From: Planctomycetota bacterium
GTDB taxonomy: Bacteria; Planctomycetota; Phycisphaerae; Sedimentisphaerales; Anaerohalosphaeraceae
DNA: 64,000 nt
Direction of reading: 5' to 3'
Assembly: GCA_019456225.1 (NCBI GenBank)
Contig: VRUI01000005.1
Location: 1 to 64,000 of the forward strand
Shown here: piece after piece, positions 9,286 to 18,104 of the stretch
Layout: each line of letters opens with the position of its first letter
Position numbering within the stretch: the first letter of the stretch is position 1
Notes under the pieces: model-generated
Databases searched by the model: none
What the model saw: the letters and a program-made list of their open reading frames with translations, nothing else
Told to the model about the DNA's origin: nothing
Position numbers and translations under genes: made by a program

Positions 9286-10098
9286 TCAAACAATCGACGT
9301 ATTCTGCCAGCGCCCGATCCCGTCCCACCACACAGAAACCCTGTCGACAAACTCAACCCCATCTTTATCGCCCCGCACCCGGCAAGCATCCATCGTCATC
9401 TCATGCAAAAATTTCATACAAGTAAGCCCGCCCATACGCCAGGCCTTAACACCGATAGAAGCCGCGACAGCCTCAGCATCGTCAACGTCGCTGCCGCAAA
9501 TCACAAGCGACGCCAGCTTTTCCGCATGGACGGAAAGTTCTTCTTTCCACTCATTCCGGCTGATATCTTCGGCCTTTAGAACCTGCTCGATCAGAAGTTT
9601 CTTCGCCGCTTCGTTCTTTTCTTTTTCCTTGTGAGCCGCCTCAAGCCGCACCGCTTTATGCCTCCGGCTAGCCGGCAAAACAGACTCAATAAGCCCAACA
9701 AGCGGATCAACGATCACCCAACCGACAAAAGTAGCACAAAACGTACCAAGCGAAACACCCAGCAAAAAACTTCTAGCACTGGGCTCGTCGTACATTGCAA
9801 TAATTCCAGCGGCAAGACCAAGATAAGGGCTGCAAACATAAAACAGCATATAATACGCAGAACTGGTCAGAGGATGCTCGTTAACCTCAGGGCTGCCGCT
9901 AACCCCGCGAAACATCGCAAAAAGATACACGCTGATCAGCAGCAAACCCATCAGAGCGGTGTGCCCGGAAAGGCTGAAAATTATCCACCAGCTAACATCC
10001 CTCTGTCGAAGGGCAAGAACAAGAATAAAAGCAATACTCGCCAGAAAGAAAAGTGTTCCGGTAAGATGGATCAACTTTAATGTTCGTTTAATAGTCAT
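9286..10098 (-). CDS. Four-helix membrane protein with cytoplasmic domain
   Basis: A 270-residue protein I cannot assign to a named family. The first half has four predicted transmembrane helices (about 10-30, 40-62, 85-105, 115-140). The second half is soluble: a highly charged helical segment rich in Glu, Lys and Ala (about 150-185), then a small alpha/beta-looking domain with a conserved-looking VICGSDVDDAEAVA stretch and a Trp-rich end. It converges on murA and lies 93 bases downstream of the Wza-like gene on the same strand, with repeat sequence between, so co-transcription is uncertain. Confidence 0.6.
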   Translation of the reverse strand: MTIKRTLKLIHLTGTLFFLASIAFILVLALRQRDVSWWIIFSLSGHTALMGLLLISVYLFAMFRGVSGSPEVNEHPLTSSAYYMLFYVCSPYLGLAAGIIAMYDEPSARSFLLGVSLGTFCATFVGWVIVDPLVGLIESVLPASRRHKAVRLEAAHKEKEKNEAAKKLLIEQVLKAEDISRNEWKEELSVHAEKLASLVICGSDVDDAEAVAASIGVKAWRMGGLTCMKFLHEMTMDACRVRGDKDGVEFVDRVSVWWDGIGRWQNTSIV

Positions 10099-10191
10099 TT
10101 AAATTAAAACGCCTCGGCCGAAAGGCCGATTCCTTTAATAATCAATAATAAATAATAAATCTCAAACTAACCGACAGGTCGGTTTGAGTGG

Positions 10192-10944
10192 CTAGTAGCC
10201 GCCGCCGCCGCTGCCACCGGTCGAAGACCTGTTGACAATACTAACCGTAGAAAACGCCCGACCGATTGGACGAACAAATTCTTCAACACGCTGGGCAACC
10301 CACGCCAGCGGAGTCGGAGGAATATAAACAATATCACCTTCCTGCAGCAGAACATCCTTGCTAAGATCACCTCGTAAAAGAGCGTCCTTAAGATTAAACT
10401 CGAATATCTTAGCCTTAACTTTACGGTCAGACGAAGGACGAATAATCTGGATACGCGACTTCCACGCCATAGGATTTGGCCGGGCATCGGCGAGTATAGA
10501 GAATAACGTATCACGCCCGGTATAAACCTTTCTACCAGGCAAATAAGCCTCGCCCATAACATAGAAAAACTTGCTCCGGTACGCCGCGACATGAACATCA
10601 ATCGGCTTATCGCCAGCCAAAGTATAGAGACCGGAAACTTGTTTCTTAAGCAGATCGGCAACCTCAGCAGGCGTCTTACCAGCGACAGAAATATCACCGA
10701 TACCCTCGAAAGTCACATTCCCGTCAGGCCGAATACGCTGCCTGCGCAAATGAATCTCAGGCACACGAGTGCAGTGAATCTCGATCTCATCTGGAGGCTG
10801 AAGGACATATTCCTTAGCCGTAACTGCAACCTCACCCGGTTTAAGGAATGCATGAATATCCTGAGGATTCGAAGAAAAACATCCCGAAACCCCAACCAGT
10901 AAAACGATTAATACACAAAATGTCAATAAAGAGCTAACTCTCAT
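10192..10944 (-). CDS. Polysaccharide export lipoprotein, Wza-like
   Basis: A 250-residue protein with a lipoprotein signal (hydrophobic core then GVSGC, Cys at about residue 21). The polysaccharide-export (Poly_export/SLBB) region starts at YVLQPPDEIEIHC and continues with RIRPDGNVTFEGIGDISVAG, the hallmark of periplasmic Wza/GfcE-type proteins. A second beta-grasp-like block follows (FFYVMGEAYLPGRKVYTG and a later EGDIVYIPP). It ends in a Ser/Gly-rich tail. The usual partner genes (tyrosine kinase Wzc, glycosyltransferases) are not adjacent, so it is a stand-alone export component here. About 250 residues is shorter than full Wza (about 380), so it probably lacks the outer-membrane helix barrel. 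Confidence 0.8.
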   Translation of the reverse strand: MRVSSLLTFCVLIVLLVGVSGCFSSNPQDIHAFLKPGEVAVTAKEYVLQPPDEIEIHCTRVPEIHLRRQRIRPDGNVTFEGIGDISVAGKTPAEVADLLKKQVSGLYTLAGDKPIDVHVAAYRSKFFYVMGEAYLPGRKVYTGRDTLFSILADARPNPMAWKSRIQIIRPSSDRKVKAKIFEFNLKDALLRGDLSKDVLLQEGDIVYIPPTPLAWVAQRVEEFVRPIGRAFSTVSIVNRSSTGGSGGGGY

Positions 10945-11171
10945 TCTAAAGCCTCCGAGTCTAAGGTTCCATTTTAGAAAATACCCTAAGTACTTTAACT
11001 AAACTAAGTTATACAATAAAGCTCCCATAATGTCAAGAAAAAACAATAAAAGAACTCACAACTAAATTTATCGGCAAAATCCTAAGCAAACTAAACCAAA
11101 GAATCAGCCAAAAACCAATAGCGATAGCATTTTGCCGAAAAAAAAAGAAATCCTACCTAAACCCCCACCAA

Positions 11172-11227
11172 ATCAAGACTTACGACTCAAGACTTACGAC
11201 TCAAGACTTACGACTCAAGACTCACGA
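11172..11227. repeat. Heptanucleotide-type tandem repeat
   Basis: Tandem copies of a 14-bp unit, ACTTACGACTCAAG (two 7-bp halves), about 3.5 times, just downstream of the acylphosphatase stop. It belongs to the same class of 7-bp-period intergenic repeats seen at several other places in this window. Confidence 0.8.
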
Positions 11228-11229
11228 AA

Positions 11230-11505
11230 CTAAAACAAAATCCCAAAATCAGTATACCGCCCATTGACCGCAATATCCCCGCAATCGGCATCTGTTATCC
11301 CCCTGCCGAAAGTCTCCGAGATATCCCGCAAGCAGTTCGTTACGTCATCGGCGTGTCCCTGGGCGACCATTTCAACCTGTCCGGTAGGCAGATTCTTAAC
11401 AAATCCCACAAGCCCATACCGCCGCGCGATCCGCTCAGCAGTAAACCGAAACCCAACCCCCTGAACCCGACCGCTATAAACAACATGTTTAGCAACTTCT
11501 TCCAT
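11230..11505 (-). CDS. acyP: Acylphosphatase
   Basis: A 91-residue enzyme that hydrolyses acyl phosphates such as acetyl- or carbamoyl-phosphate. The phosphate-binding motif GRVQGVGFR has the catalytic Arg at residue 20, and the [10 protein letters not shown] stretch has the catalytic Asn at residue 38. Length and fold order match the family exactly. No operon partner is evident. Confidence 0.93.
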   Translation of the reverse strand: MEEVAKHVVYSGRVQGVGFRFTAERIARRYGLVGFVKNLPTGQVEMVAQGHADDVTNCLRDISETFGRGITDADCGDIAVNGRYTDFGILF

Positions 11506-11560
11506 ACCGAATCAATGTAACGCTATACGACCCAATAATCAATGATTAATCCCGGCCCCT

Positions 11561-11851
11561 TCAATTTGACCTGTAAACGACAGATGATACATGACGACGA
11601 TTGCCATACCGATAAGGCTTCGGAGCTGGACGGCAATGCGGATCAGGCTTAGGTATAGGACGATGATGCCGATCTTGGACCGGAACACGTTTAACGATAA
11701 CAACCGGCGCCCGGCGCGGAATCGGCCGGCGCTGAGGATGATGCACTGGCCGATGTTCTGGACGACGCCTTGGGTGATGCCGATAAGATACACTCTCAAT
11801 ACACCCGGCAAATAAGAAACAAGCAGCGATTAGTATACAAGACTTAAACAT
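11561..11851 (-). CDS. His/Arg/Pro-rich small lipoprotein
   Basis: A 96-residue product with a lipoprotein signal peptide (LFAGC, Cys at about 17). The mature part is almost entirely low complexity: runs of HHPRRRPEHRPVHHPQRR type, alternating His, Arg, Pro and Lys. The N-terminal signal, an upstream GGAGAT-type ribosome binding site and the AT-rich promoter region behind it make a real gene likely. Such basic, histidine-rich exported proteins may bind metal or polyanions, but no function can be claimed. Confidence 0.6.
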   Translation of the reverse strand: MFKSCILIAACFLFAGCIESVSYRHHPRRRPEHRPVHHPQRRPIPRRAPVVIVKRVPVQDRHHRPIPKPDPHCRPAPKPYRYGNRRHVSSVVYRSN

Positions 11852-12022
11852 GAGCGATCTCCTTTGGATTAAATAATTATTAACATTTCAATATCCAAAG
11901 TACTAGACGCAAAACCAAAAAAAAATCCCGCAAAATCCCAAAAAAACAATCATAAATCATAAATCATAAATCATCAATTATAAATCCAAAAGCTCCCCCC
12001 AACCGTGGACCTTAAACTTCCC

Positions 12023-13279
12023 TTACTCAACATCAACATCTCCAGCAATACTATCAAGTTCCAGCATCCCAGCCTCAGGCAACACTTTATCTCCACCAAC
12101 CAACCCCTCGATTTCACCGCGCATCTCAGCGGCATTATCAAGTACAACCGAAATTTGCTTTTCTCGCTTCTTCCATATCTTAGTCAGCGCCCGCTTTTCA
12201 CTCTCAAGATCAGTCTGCATTTGCACATAAGCATCGACAATCCGTTTGATCCGCCTGTTAAACTCCTGCCCAGTAACATATTTATAAACGACATCTTTCA
12301 TACTCTCCTGCCCGATAGCAACAATCCGCTCCCGCGCCACATTGATCAACCCACCCCGCAAAGAAGTGCAAAGGCCGATAGCACATTTATAATTCGTAAT
12401 CCAGACATCGTTACAAAGGTCAAAATCCCGAACATCCCGAGGCATCGCTACTGTCATAAGGATCGCAAACTCAGCAGACGCATCCGCCTGATCTTTTTTA
12501 AGCTTTTCGATCCACCCCTTGCTGAACTCTTTAGTATTCTTAGACTCCCACAATATCTTACCGCAAACCTTACCGGTAGGCCCATGCACAATCTGCACAA
12601 TATCCGCCCCGCGTTTTCCCTTTGCAACATCATCAAACCGGTCACGCGGAAAACTCCGTTCGAGCAATTCCTTAAGCTCTTCCTCAAGCATCTCACCCTG
12701 ACGCTCCTGCGACCCCTGCTCCATCTTACGCCGCATATCCTCAAGCTTATCCTTAAGCGAGATAACAAGATCGTCCTTTTCACGTATCTTAAGCTGCTGT
12801 TCTTCTTCTGCCTGTCGCCTGGCCTCAGAACTTATCTTTTTGCGTTCTTCGTTAAGCTTACGCTCAACATCAAGCTCAAGCCGCTCCGTCTTTTCTTCAA
12901 GCTCACGCTCTTTCTTAAGAAACCCAAGCTCTTTCAATTCCGCAGCTTTAACAGCTTCAGCCTTTTTGGCAAGTTCCTCCTCAAGACTCTTAGTCTTAAC
13001 AGAAACCGCCTCTGCTGCCAAAGCAAACTGCTCTTTACGCACTTTCGCAATTTCTTCGCCAACCCGCTTATCAACATCATCGGCAATACTCCGCCCCTGC
13101 CGAGCAACCTCACGCTCACGCCGGGAGATTTCTTCTTGTTTAACTTCCAACTCACGCTCAAGCGCCAAAGCCTCAGCCTCGATCTCACTACGCAAACTCT
13201 CACGAATACCACCAGTCAAAGCAGCACTCAAAGCAATCTCAAACCCACACTCAGGACATTTAACAGTATCATCAGACAT
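12023..13279 (-). CDS. DUF2130 protein: coiled coil plus PD-(D/E)XK-like nuclease
   Basis: A 418-residue protein. Residues 8-11 are CPEC, a small zinc-ribbon-like start. About residues 25-185 form a long coiled coil with heavy Glu/Lys/Arg content. The conserved C-terminal domain follows: a helix with EMLEEELKELLERSFP (about 197-211), then GADIVQIV with Asp226, then ILWESKNT with Glu245 and Lys247. Helix-Asp-ExK is the pattern of the PD-(D/E)XK nuclease fold, which fits the DUF2130 family; nuclease activity is inferred. Its codon use looks like the host's. It lies 31 bases after the ATPase gene and may be read through from it. Confidence 0.8.
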   Translation of the reverse strand: MSDDTVKCPECGFEIALSAALTGGIRESLRSEIEAEALALERELEVKQEEISRREREVARQGRSIADDVDKRVGEEIAKVRKEQFALAAEAVSVKTKSLEEELAKKAEAVKAAELKELGFLKKERELEEKTERLELDVERKLNEERKKISSEARRQAEEEQQLKIREKDDLVISLKDKLEDMRRKMEQGSQERQGEMLEEELKELLERSFPRDRFDDVAKGKRGADIVQIVHGPTGKVCGKILWESKNTKEFSKGWIEKLKKDQADASAEFAILMTVAMPRDVRDFDLCNDVWITNYKCAIGLCTSLRGGLINVARERIVAIGQESMKDVVYKYVTGQEFNRRIKRIVDAYVQMQTDLESEKRALTKIWKKREKQISVVLDNAAEMRGEIEGLVGGDKVLPEAGMLELDSIAGDVDVE

Positions 13280-13310
13280 CTTATAATTTCCCTATCAATA
13301 GATAATAATT

Positions 13311-15704
13311 TCACACATCAAAACTTTCTGGTTCTTCGCCAATACTCTTTAATAAGGCATTGAACTGCCCAGAGTCCTCATCCTTAATCTTTGCCAGTAC
13401 ATAGCGAGCCAGCTTCGGAATTTCTGGAATTTCCAACGGCTTAATACTTCGATCAAATATACACTCAAGATGTGAATACTCATTGACAATTCTATTAGTT
13501 AATGCCAAAGAACTATCATCGTCACCAAAAAACATCTTTAGCTTTACTTCAATCGCTGCTTGATAGGGATATTTATAAAACAAATATGCCTCAAGAAACT
13601 TTCTAAGATTATTAGAAAAATTATAAAAACTTTCATGTTTATCATTAATATTTTCCGCTTTTGAACACTTAAATATCTGGGAAAATAAATAGTTGAACTC
13701 GGTTATATACTTTTTCAAGTAATCCGGCATAATTGTTATTATACTTTTATCTCTGCTAGTCCTTTGAATAATAAAAGACTCCATCCCCCCCAAGTTGGCC
13801 TTGGGTAGGGGAAGCCGCTTCAAATATTTAAGGAAATCCAGATTATGAGTAGATATAAATAACTGTTTATATTTAAATGTATCCGAACCACTAGGATTTT
13901 TTATTGGTTTTGCTATAAGACTATGTATTATACTAAAAAGAAAAAAGATGTGATTGCTATCTAAACTGGACACAGGATCATCTATCCATATGATGAGTTC
14001 TTTACCAGTTGATTCAACATCTTGCAGTTTAGCGACAAAATAGCAGAAAGCAACCAGACTACACTCACCGTCGCTTAAATTATATGCTAAATCATCCCCA
14101 CGCATAATTTGAAACCCCACTCCTTTTTCTAAGCCATCATTTTTATCGGGTACCAATTTTAAATTCTCATGACCAAACCAATGATTAAGGATTTCATTAA
14201 CTAAATCTGCAGCATTTCCTTCGTCGCTAAGTTCATTTTTAAGATCGGTTATTTCTGATTCCAGTTTTAAAATATTTTCACGAATCAGATCAAGTTCTGG
14301 CTGGAGTTTATCGATTGCTATCTTCTGATCTTCGATTTCAATATTTTTTTTCTCATAATCAATTATCTCAATAAATTTTTTGATTTCATCAAATCTCAAA
14401 TCTCCTCTTGCTTTATCCTGATCTTGCTCAAGACTACTCGTCTTTAGGTTGTTCTGTGCGATAAGTTTGTTAATTACTTCATGCAATCTGCCAATTTCTA
14501 CAGAATTATCTTCGCATTCGGGCATTGAAAGGACGTTGAAAATGTCATTTTCTCTTTTGCTTAGAGATTCTGCCAAGGTAGTCAAGGTAGATTGGTATTT
14601 TTTGATCTCAACGTCCCAATCTTTTTTCCAACTTTCAAAATCTTCATGAAAGATCGAATAGAAATCTTCCTTTTTTTGTGGTAGCAATACCCCAATGCGA
14701 TCCATTTCGTGAGATAAGTTAAGACAACAATCTTGAATTTGCTTTTGAAGGACTTTTGACTCACTACTGAAATGTGCATCTAACTTGTCCCATAAATCAA
14801 GCGGGATATTATTACTGCAAAATGCGCAAACTTTACGTTTTCCCTTATGTAACCCAATGCCCTCTTGTACCCATTTCTGTAAAACCGCGTTTTCTAGCAA
14901 TTCTTGTATTGGCTTTGTTGGTTTTAAGGGTTTTGTTAGGAGCGATTTTACTTTTTGATAGCTTTTTTCGAATTCTAAGTCTTGAGGTATAAACTTTTGA
15001 ATAGGCTCCTTCGGCTGCTCTTTAAGTAATTCTTGTTTTTGCTTTATTTCTTCATCTGTCAATGATACTGTTTGGTCATTCCTTATGGTTTGAATGTCCG
15101 CATTGATTTTTGTAACATTGTAATTAACATAATGATATGCTCGATTATTCTTTATGTTTCTTGCTTTAGTTTTCAACTTTTCCTGAAGATCGTCATTTGA
15201 TCTGTGCAATACATTTCTCTTTTGTATTAACTGTTGATCTTCCAAATAAAAATCATGACGAATTCCAGTTTTTTCTTCCGCACTACCTAGTATCGCCTCT
15301 TTTCCATTTATCTGTTTTTCAATCTCAACATTCTTTTCTCCAAGAACTGCAAACGGTTTAATTGAGTCATCCTCATCGTAAAGCATCCCCAAATTTTCTT
15401 TTACAAAGTCCTTATTATATACTCTGATATTGTAAAGATGGGAATCCAAATTATCATGCGTCATTCTTTCAGTACCGCTATGTAATAGCTCAAACTGAGC
15501 ATCTTCAAATTTATCGAAAAGTTCCTTATTCTCAAAGCTTCTTAATATGCGTGACAATGTTGTTTTGCCCGAATAATTACGACCATAAATTATGTTGAGC
15601 TTCTTAAATTCAGCAACTTGATTTTTGCTATCAATGACATGTTTGTCCCATTCAAAACCATCAAAAACTGCGCATTTATTTATATTGGTAATTTTTTTTA
15701 TCAT
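13311..15704 (-). CDS. AAA_13/RloC-like ATPase with zinc hook and HEPN-like end
   Basis: A 797-residue SMC/Rad50-like ABC ATPase. Walker A is GRNYSGKT (41-48). Two coiled-coil arms meet at a CAFC zinc-hook motif (Cys293 and Cys296). The ABC signature LSDGE and a Walker B in ELIIWIDDPVSSLDS follow. The last 110 residues contain an RKFLE motif (Arg701, Glu705) and RIVNEYSH (Arg738 to His745), an R-x6-H pattern typical of HEPN ribonucleases and comparable to the anticodon nucleases PrrC and RloC. RloC also has a zinc hook, so a stress- or phage-activated tRNA nuclease is a reasonable hypothesis. The ATG at 15704 with GGGAG upstream is preferred over a TTG at 15722. The gene is AT-rich compared with its neighbours, suggesting transfer. 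Confidence 0.75.
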   Translation of the reverse strand: MIKKITNINKCAVFDGFEWDKHVIDSKNQVAEFKKLNIIYGRNYSGKTTLSRILRSFENKELFDKFEDAQFELLHSGTERMTHDNLDSHLYNIRVYNKDFVKENLGMLYDEDDSIKPFAVLGEKNVEIEKQINGKEAILGSAEEKTGIRHDFYLEDQQLIQKRNVLHRSNDDLQEKLKTKARNIKNNRAYHYVNYNVTKINADIQTIRNDQTVSLTDEEIKQKQELLKEQPKEPIQKFIPQDLEFEKSYQKVKSLLTKPLKPTKPIQELLENAVLQKWVQEGIGLHKGKRKVCAFCSNNIPLDLWDKLDAHFSSESKVLQKQIQDCCLNLSHEMDRIGVLLPQKKEDFYSIFHEDFESWKKDWDVEIKKYQSTLTTLAESLSKRENDIFNVLSMPECEDNSVEIGRLHEVINKLIAQNNLKTSSLEQDQDKARGDLRFDEIKKFIEIIDYEKKNIEIEDQKIAIDKLQPELDLIRENILKLESEITDLKNELSDEGNAADLVNEILNHWFGHENLKLVPDKNDGLEKGVGFQIMRGDDLAYNLSDGECSLVAFCYFVAKLQDVESTGKELIIWIDDPVSSLDSNHIFFLFSIIHSLIAKPIKNPSGSDTFKYKQLFISTHNLDFLKYLKRLPLPKANLGGMESFIIQRTSRDKSIITIMPDYLKKYITEFNYLFSQIFKCSKAENINDKHESFYNFSNNLRKFLEAYLFYKYPYQAAIEVKLKMFFGDDDSSLALTNRIVNEYSHLECIFDRSIKPLEIPEIPKLARYVLAKIKDEDSGQFNALLKSIGEEPESFDV

Positions 15705-15717
15705 ATTAGAACAAACT

Positions 15718-15732
15718 CCCAAATCCCTCTAT
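15718..15732. repeat. 15-bp direct repeat, left copy
   Basis: CCCAAATCCCTCTAT occurs here, immediately upstream of the ATPase start codon, and again perfectly at 17143-17157. The two copies bracket the PIN gene. Confidence 0.75.
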
Positions 15733-15807
15733 TAACCGATTATTTTTAAAGCCCTTTGTAGAAAACTGCCCAACATAGCATCTAGCTTACCAACGCCGTG
15801 GCGGCTC

Positions 15808-16926
15808 TTACATGTCGACTTTAATTTCAAAGTTATCATCAATATCCATGTCGTCAGTTGTAATCGTATCTTGTAAATTATTCAAGTCATCGCAGTTTTC
15901 AATTTCTAACGCGGAAAGGTCTATCATTAAACCGCCTGAAAAACTAATATTCTCATATTTTTCTGCGCGAAAATAATGCTTATTCCAGTCTTCCACGCTA
16001 ACATGGTCTCTTATGTCATCGTCAAGGCAGTAATAATCAGATTTAAATATATAAAAATCTACGAGACATTCTGCTTGAAAATCAAATGGTAGCAAAAGCA
16101 TACCGTCTCCGTAATTTTCCAATTCATCAAATTGTAATTTAATGTTTTCAGGAGTTCCTGTTTGCCATATTGTAGCTTCACCATTTTCCACATATTCATC
16201 GCACAGTTCGATTTCCTTCGCTTCAAGCAATCTTTCACCTTCATCGCTAATTTTTCCAATAAGATCATTTTCATTAGCTTTTAAGGCTTTGATGATTTCT
16301 GGTAAATGCGTATGCACCAAACTATGTTCATCAACTTCATTTATAATAGTAACTATTACTTCATTAAGTGTTTCATATGCATCTGCATTCTGAAGTTGCC
16401 CTACTGTTTCTCTTAATTTTTTGTCACCGCTCACAAAATACAGACTTAAAGTGATTTCAGATAAATTCTTAATATTCTCATAAATAAAAGCGTCTGGAAT
16501 GTCCTTACGGGTTTTAATATTCTTAAATGGTGGATTGCCTTTGAAATACCCTTCGAAAACGCTTTTGCTATCGGCTTCTGATACGCAACTTTCAGAAGCA
16601 TTCATTTCTTGGAGCCAGATTACAAATTTCGCTCTAAGATATTCTTCCATCCCTGCTTTAGCTTCTGTTAAAGTAGAAATAGTATTTGATAGATTAAGAA
16701 ATTCTTTGAAATGACTCTTATCCAATTCCCTAATATTTTTCAAACTTTTATTCAGGATATTTTTTTTATCGATGGCATAATGCGTAACAAATTCTTCTTT
16801 CACCAAATTTGGAACGTGAAGCTTTATTACTTCCTTTTTACATAGACGTTCCAATGCCAGAAATGCTGAATCATATCGTCCAAAACTGGAAATAAAAACC
16901 TGTGAATCTAATACCAAATTATACAT
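15808..16926 (-). CDS. PIN-domain (DUF4935-like) ribonuclease candidate
   Basis: A 372-residue protein. The N-terminal 175 residues carry all four acidic positions of a PIN nuclease: Asp7 in VLDSQVF, Glu45 in VKEEF, Asp145 in DIPDAFI and Asp168 in SGDKKLR. PIN domains cut RNA with a metal-ion mechanism; DUF4935-type members are larger than VapC toxins and often sit in defence loci. The C-terminal half (about 200-372) is acidic, of unknown fold, and may be a sensor or regulator. The gene is AT-rich and lies 85 bases upstream of the ATPase gene on the same strand, between 15-bp direct repeats. No small antitoxin gene is visible. The ATG at 16926 starts right at the fold. Confidence 0.75.
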   Translation of the reverse strand: MYNLVLDSQVFISSFGRYDSAFLALERLCKKEVIKLHVPNLVKEEFVTHYAIDKKNILNKSLKNIRELDKSHFKEFLNLSNTISTLTEAKAGMEEYLRAKFVIWLQEMNASESCVSEADSKSVFEGYFKGNPPFKNIKTRKDIPDAFIYENIKNLSEITLSLYFVSGDKKLRETVGQLQNADAYETLNEVIVTIINEVDEHSLVHTHLPEIIKALKANENDLIGKISDEGERLLEAKEIELCDEYVENGEATIWQTGTPENIKLQFDELENYGDGMLLLPFDFQAECLVDFYIFKSDYYCLDDDIRDHVSVEDWNKHYFRAEKYENISFSGGLMIDLSALEIENCDDLNNLQDTITTDDMDIDDNFEIKVDM

Positions 16927-16977
16927 AAAATCTTTCTTTGCAAACTAATACAATTTTCCGAGATAAAAAGAATTAGA

Positions 16978-17091
16978 GGAAAATTAAAGGCTCCGGGAGC
17001 CTTTTCCGGGGGTTTAGGTAAAATAGCATGCTGCGGAAAATTAAAGGCTCCGGGAGCCTTTTCCGGGGGTTTAGGTAAAATAGCATGCTGC
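16978..17091. repeat. 57-bp tandem repeat, two copies
   Basis: Units 16978-17034 and 17035-17091 are identical across 57 bases. Each contains the hairpin GGCTCCGGGAGCC followed by TTTTCCGGGGG and ends with an AAAATAGCATGCTGC motif related to the dispersed AAAATAGCAT element. It lies upstream of the PIN gene. Confidence 0.9.
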
Positions 17092-17142
17092 AATCCCGTC
17101 CATTTAATTAACTGCCCTATTTTACAACCCAATTGACAATCG

Positions 17143-17157
17143 CCCAAATCCCTCTAT
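17143..17157. repeat. 15-bp direct repeat, right copy
   Basis: Identical to 15718-15732 (CCCAAATCCCTCTAT). Confidence 0.75.
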
Positions 17158-17800
17158 CTGGAACATCCCGGCTTTACGTCGGGAATAAAATCGCGGACTG
17201 GACGAATCGGCCTTGCGGTCTCACTCCGGTATTTCCACAATAACAGGATACTATGGAATGTAAAGAAAAAACCCCAAAAAACAAACAAAAAAAATCCCCC
17301 GCCGAAGGTGAATCCTCAATTCGTAATTCGTAATTCGTAATTAGTAATTGCTGTCAAACCGGCCGCCTGCAAATCTAACGACTAAAACCTAACGACTAAC
17401 GACTAATAAAATCACCACCAACAAAAAGTTGAGCAAAGCGAAATCCCGACTTCACGTCGGGGCTTATTGCTGATTTCTAATTACCACTTACCAAAAACAA
17501 CAAAAAGTAAAGAAAAAATCCCAAAAAAAAATTAGTGCAAATTAGCGTAAATTAGTGGTTCAAGTTTTTGTTTTTGTTTTTAACTATCTTTTGCTTTTAG
17601 TTTTTAATCCGTGCAATCCGCGAAATCCGCGGATAAATTCTCTCTTTCTCTCGGTGGCCCTCTGTGCCCTCGGTGGCAAAGCTTTTAAATAAAAAAAATC
17701 TTTTCTTCATGTCCTTCATTTTCCTTCACGCTCTCCATGGTAAACCCCTACTTAGAGATACTATGGGTATCAAGAATTTAGTTTACCTCTGAATTAGGTG

Positions 17801-17897
17801 TCAAAAAACGTTCAAAAGCGCGCCATTTTACTCAAAATAATTCAAAAAATGTCAAAATATCGCGATTTATGTCAATTAATTTCAATATATTTCAAAA
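17801..17897. repeat. Helically phased TCAAAA array
   Basis: TCAAAA or close variants (TCAATT, TCAATA) begin at 17801, 17812, 17832, 17842, 17852, 17872, 17882 and 17892. The spacings are 11, 20, 10, 10, 20, 10 and 10, so every element faces the same side of the helix. Such phased A-tracts normally give intrinsically curved DNA. The array lies 210-300 bases upstream of the GAF-SpoIIE phosphatase gene. Confidence 0.75.
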
Positions 17898-18104
17898 AAA
17901 ACGCCCAAAACCACAGGTGGGAAATGTCCAGAATGTCCAGTATAGCCGTTTTTAGCCCAAAATCGCACATGGAAAACTTCACAAAACCCGCAAAAAAGAG
18001 GTATCATACCAGACGAAATTAAGTTATAATGAAAAACCAAATGAGGCTACAACAGGAAATACCCCCTGCAACAAGGACCATAAACCCATTACAGATAAAC
18101 ACTT

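Larger units (their letters stand above)
17092..18104. other. Gene-free kilobase of mixed repeats
   Basis: No gene is supported. The stretch contains the right copy of the 15-bp direct repeat (17143-17157), AATTCGT heptanucleotide repeats (about 17319-17346), TAACGACT repeats (about 17378-17404), low-complexity CTCTGTG/CGGTGGC blocks (about 17645-17685), and a phased TCAAAA array (17801-17897). Several short frames cross it without ribosome binding sites or protein-like composition. Confidence 0.6.

Noticed and set aside
11172-11227. CRISPR repeat array
   Set aside because: The unit is 14 bases (two heptamers) with no spacers.
12005-13363. A 452-codon open frame antisense to the DUF2130 gene
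   Set aside because: It is a mirror of the strongly biased coiled-coil coding sequence on the other strand, is rich in Leu, Phe and Asn runs without domains, and has no ribosome binding site.
16908-17147. A 79-codon frame across the 57-bp tandem repeat
   Set aside because: The repeat happens to be a multiple of three long, but the product is only the translated repeat and there is no ribosome binding site.
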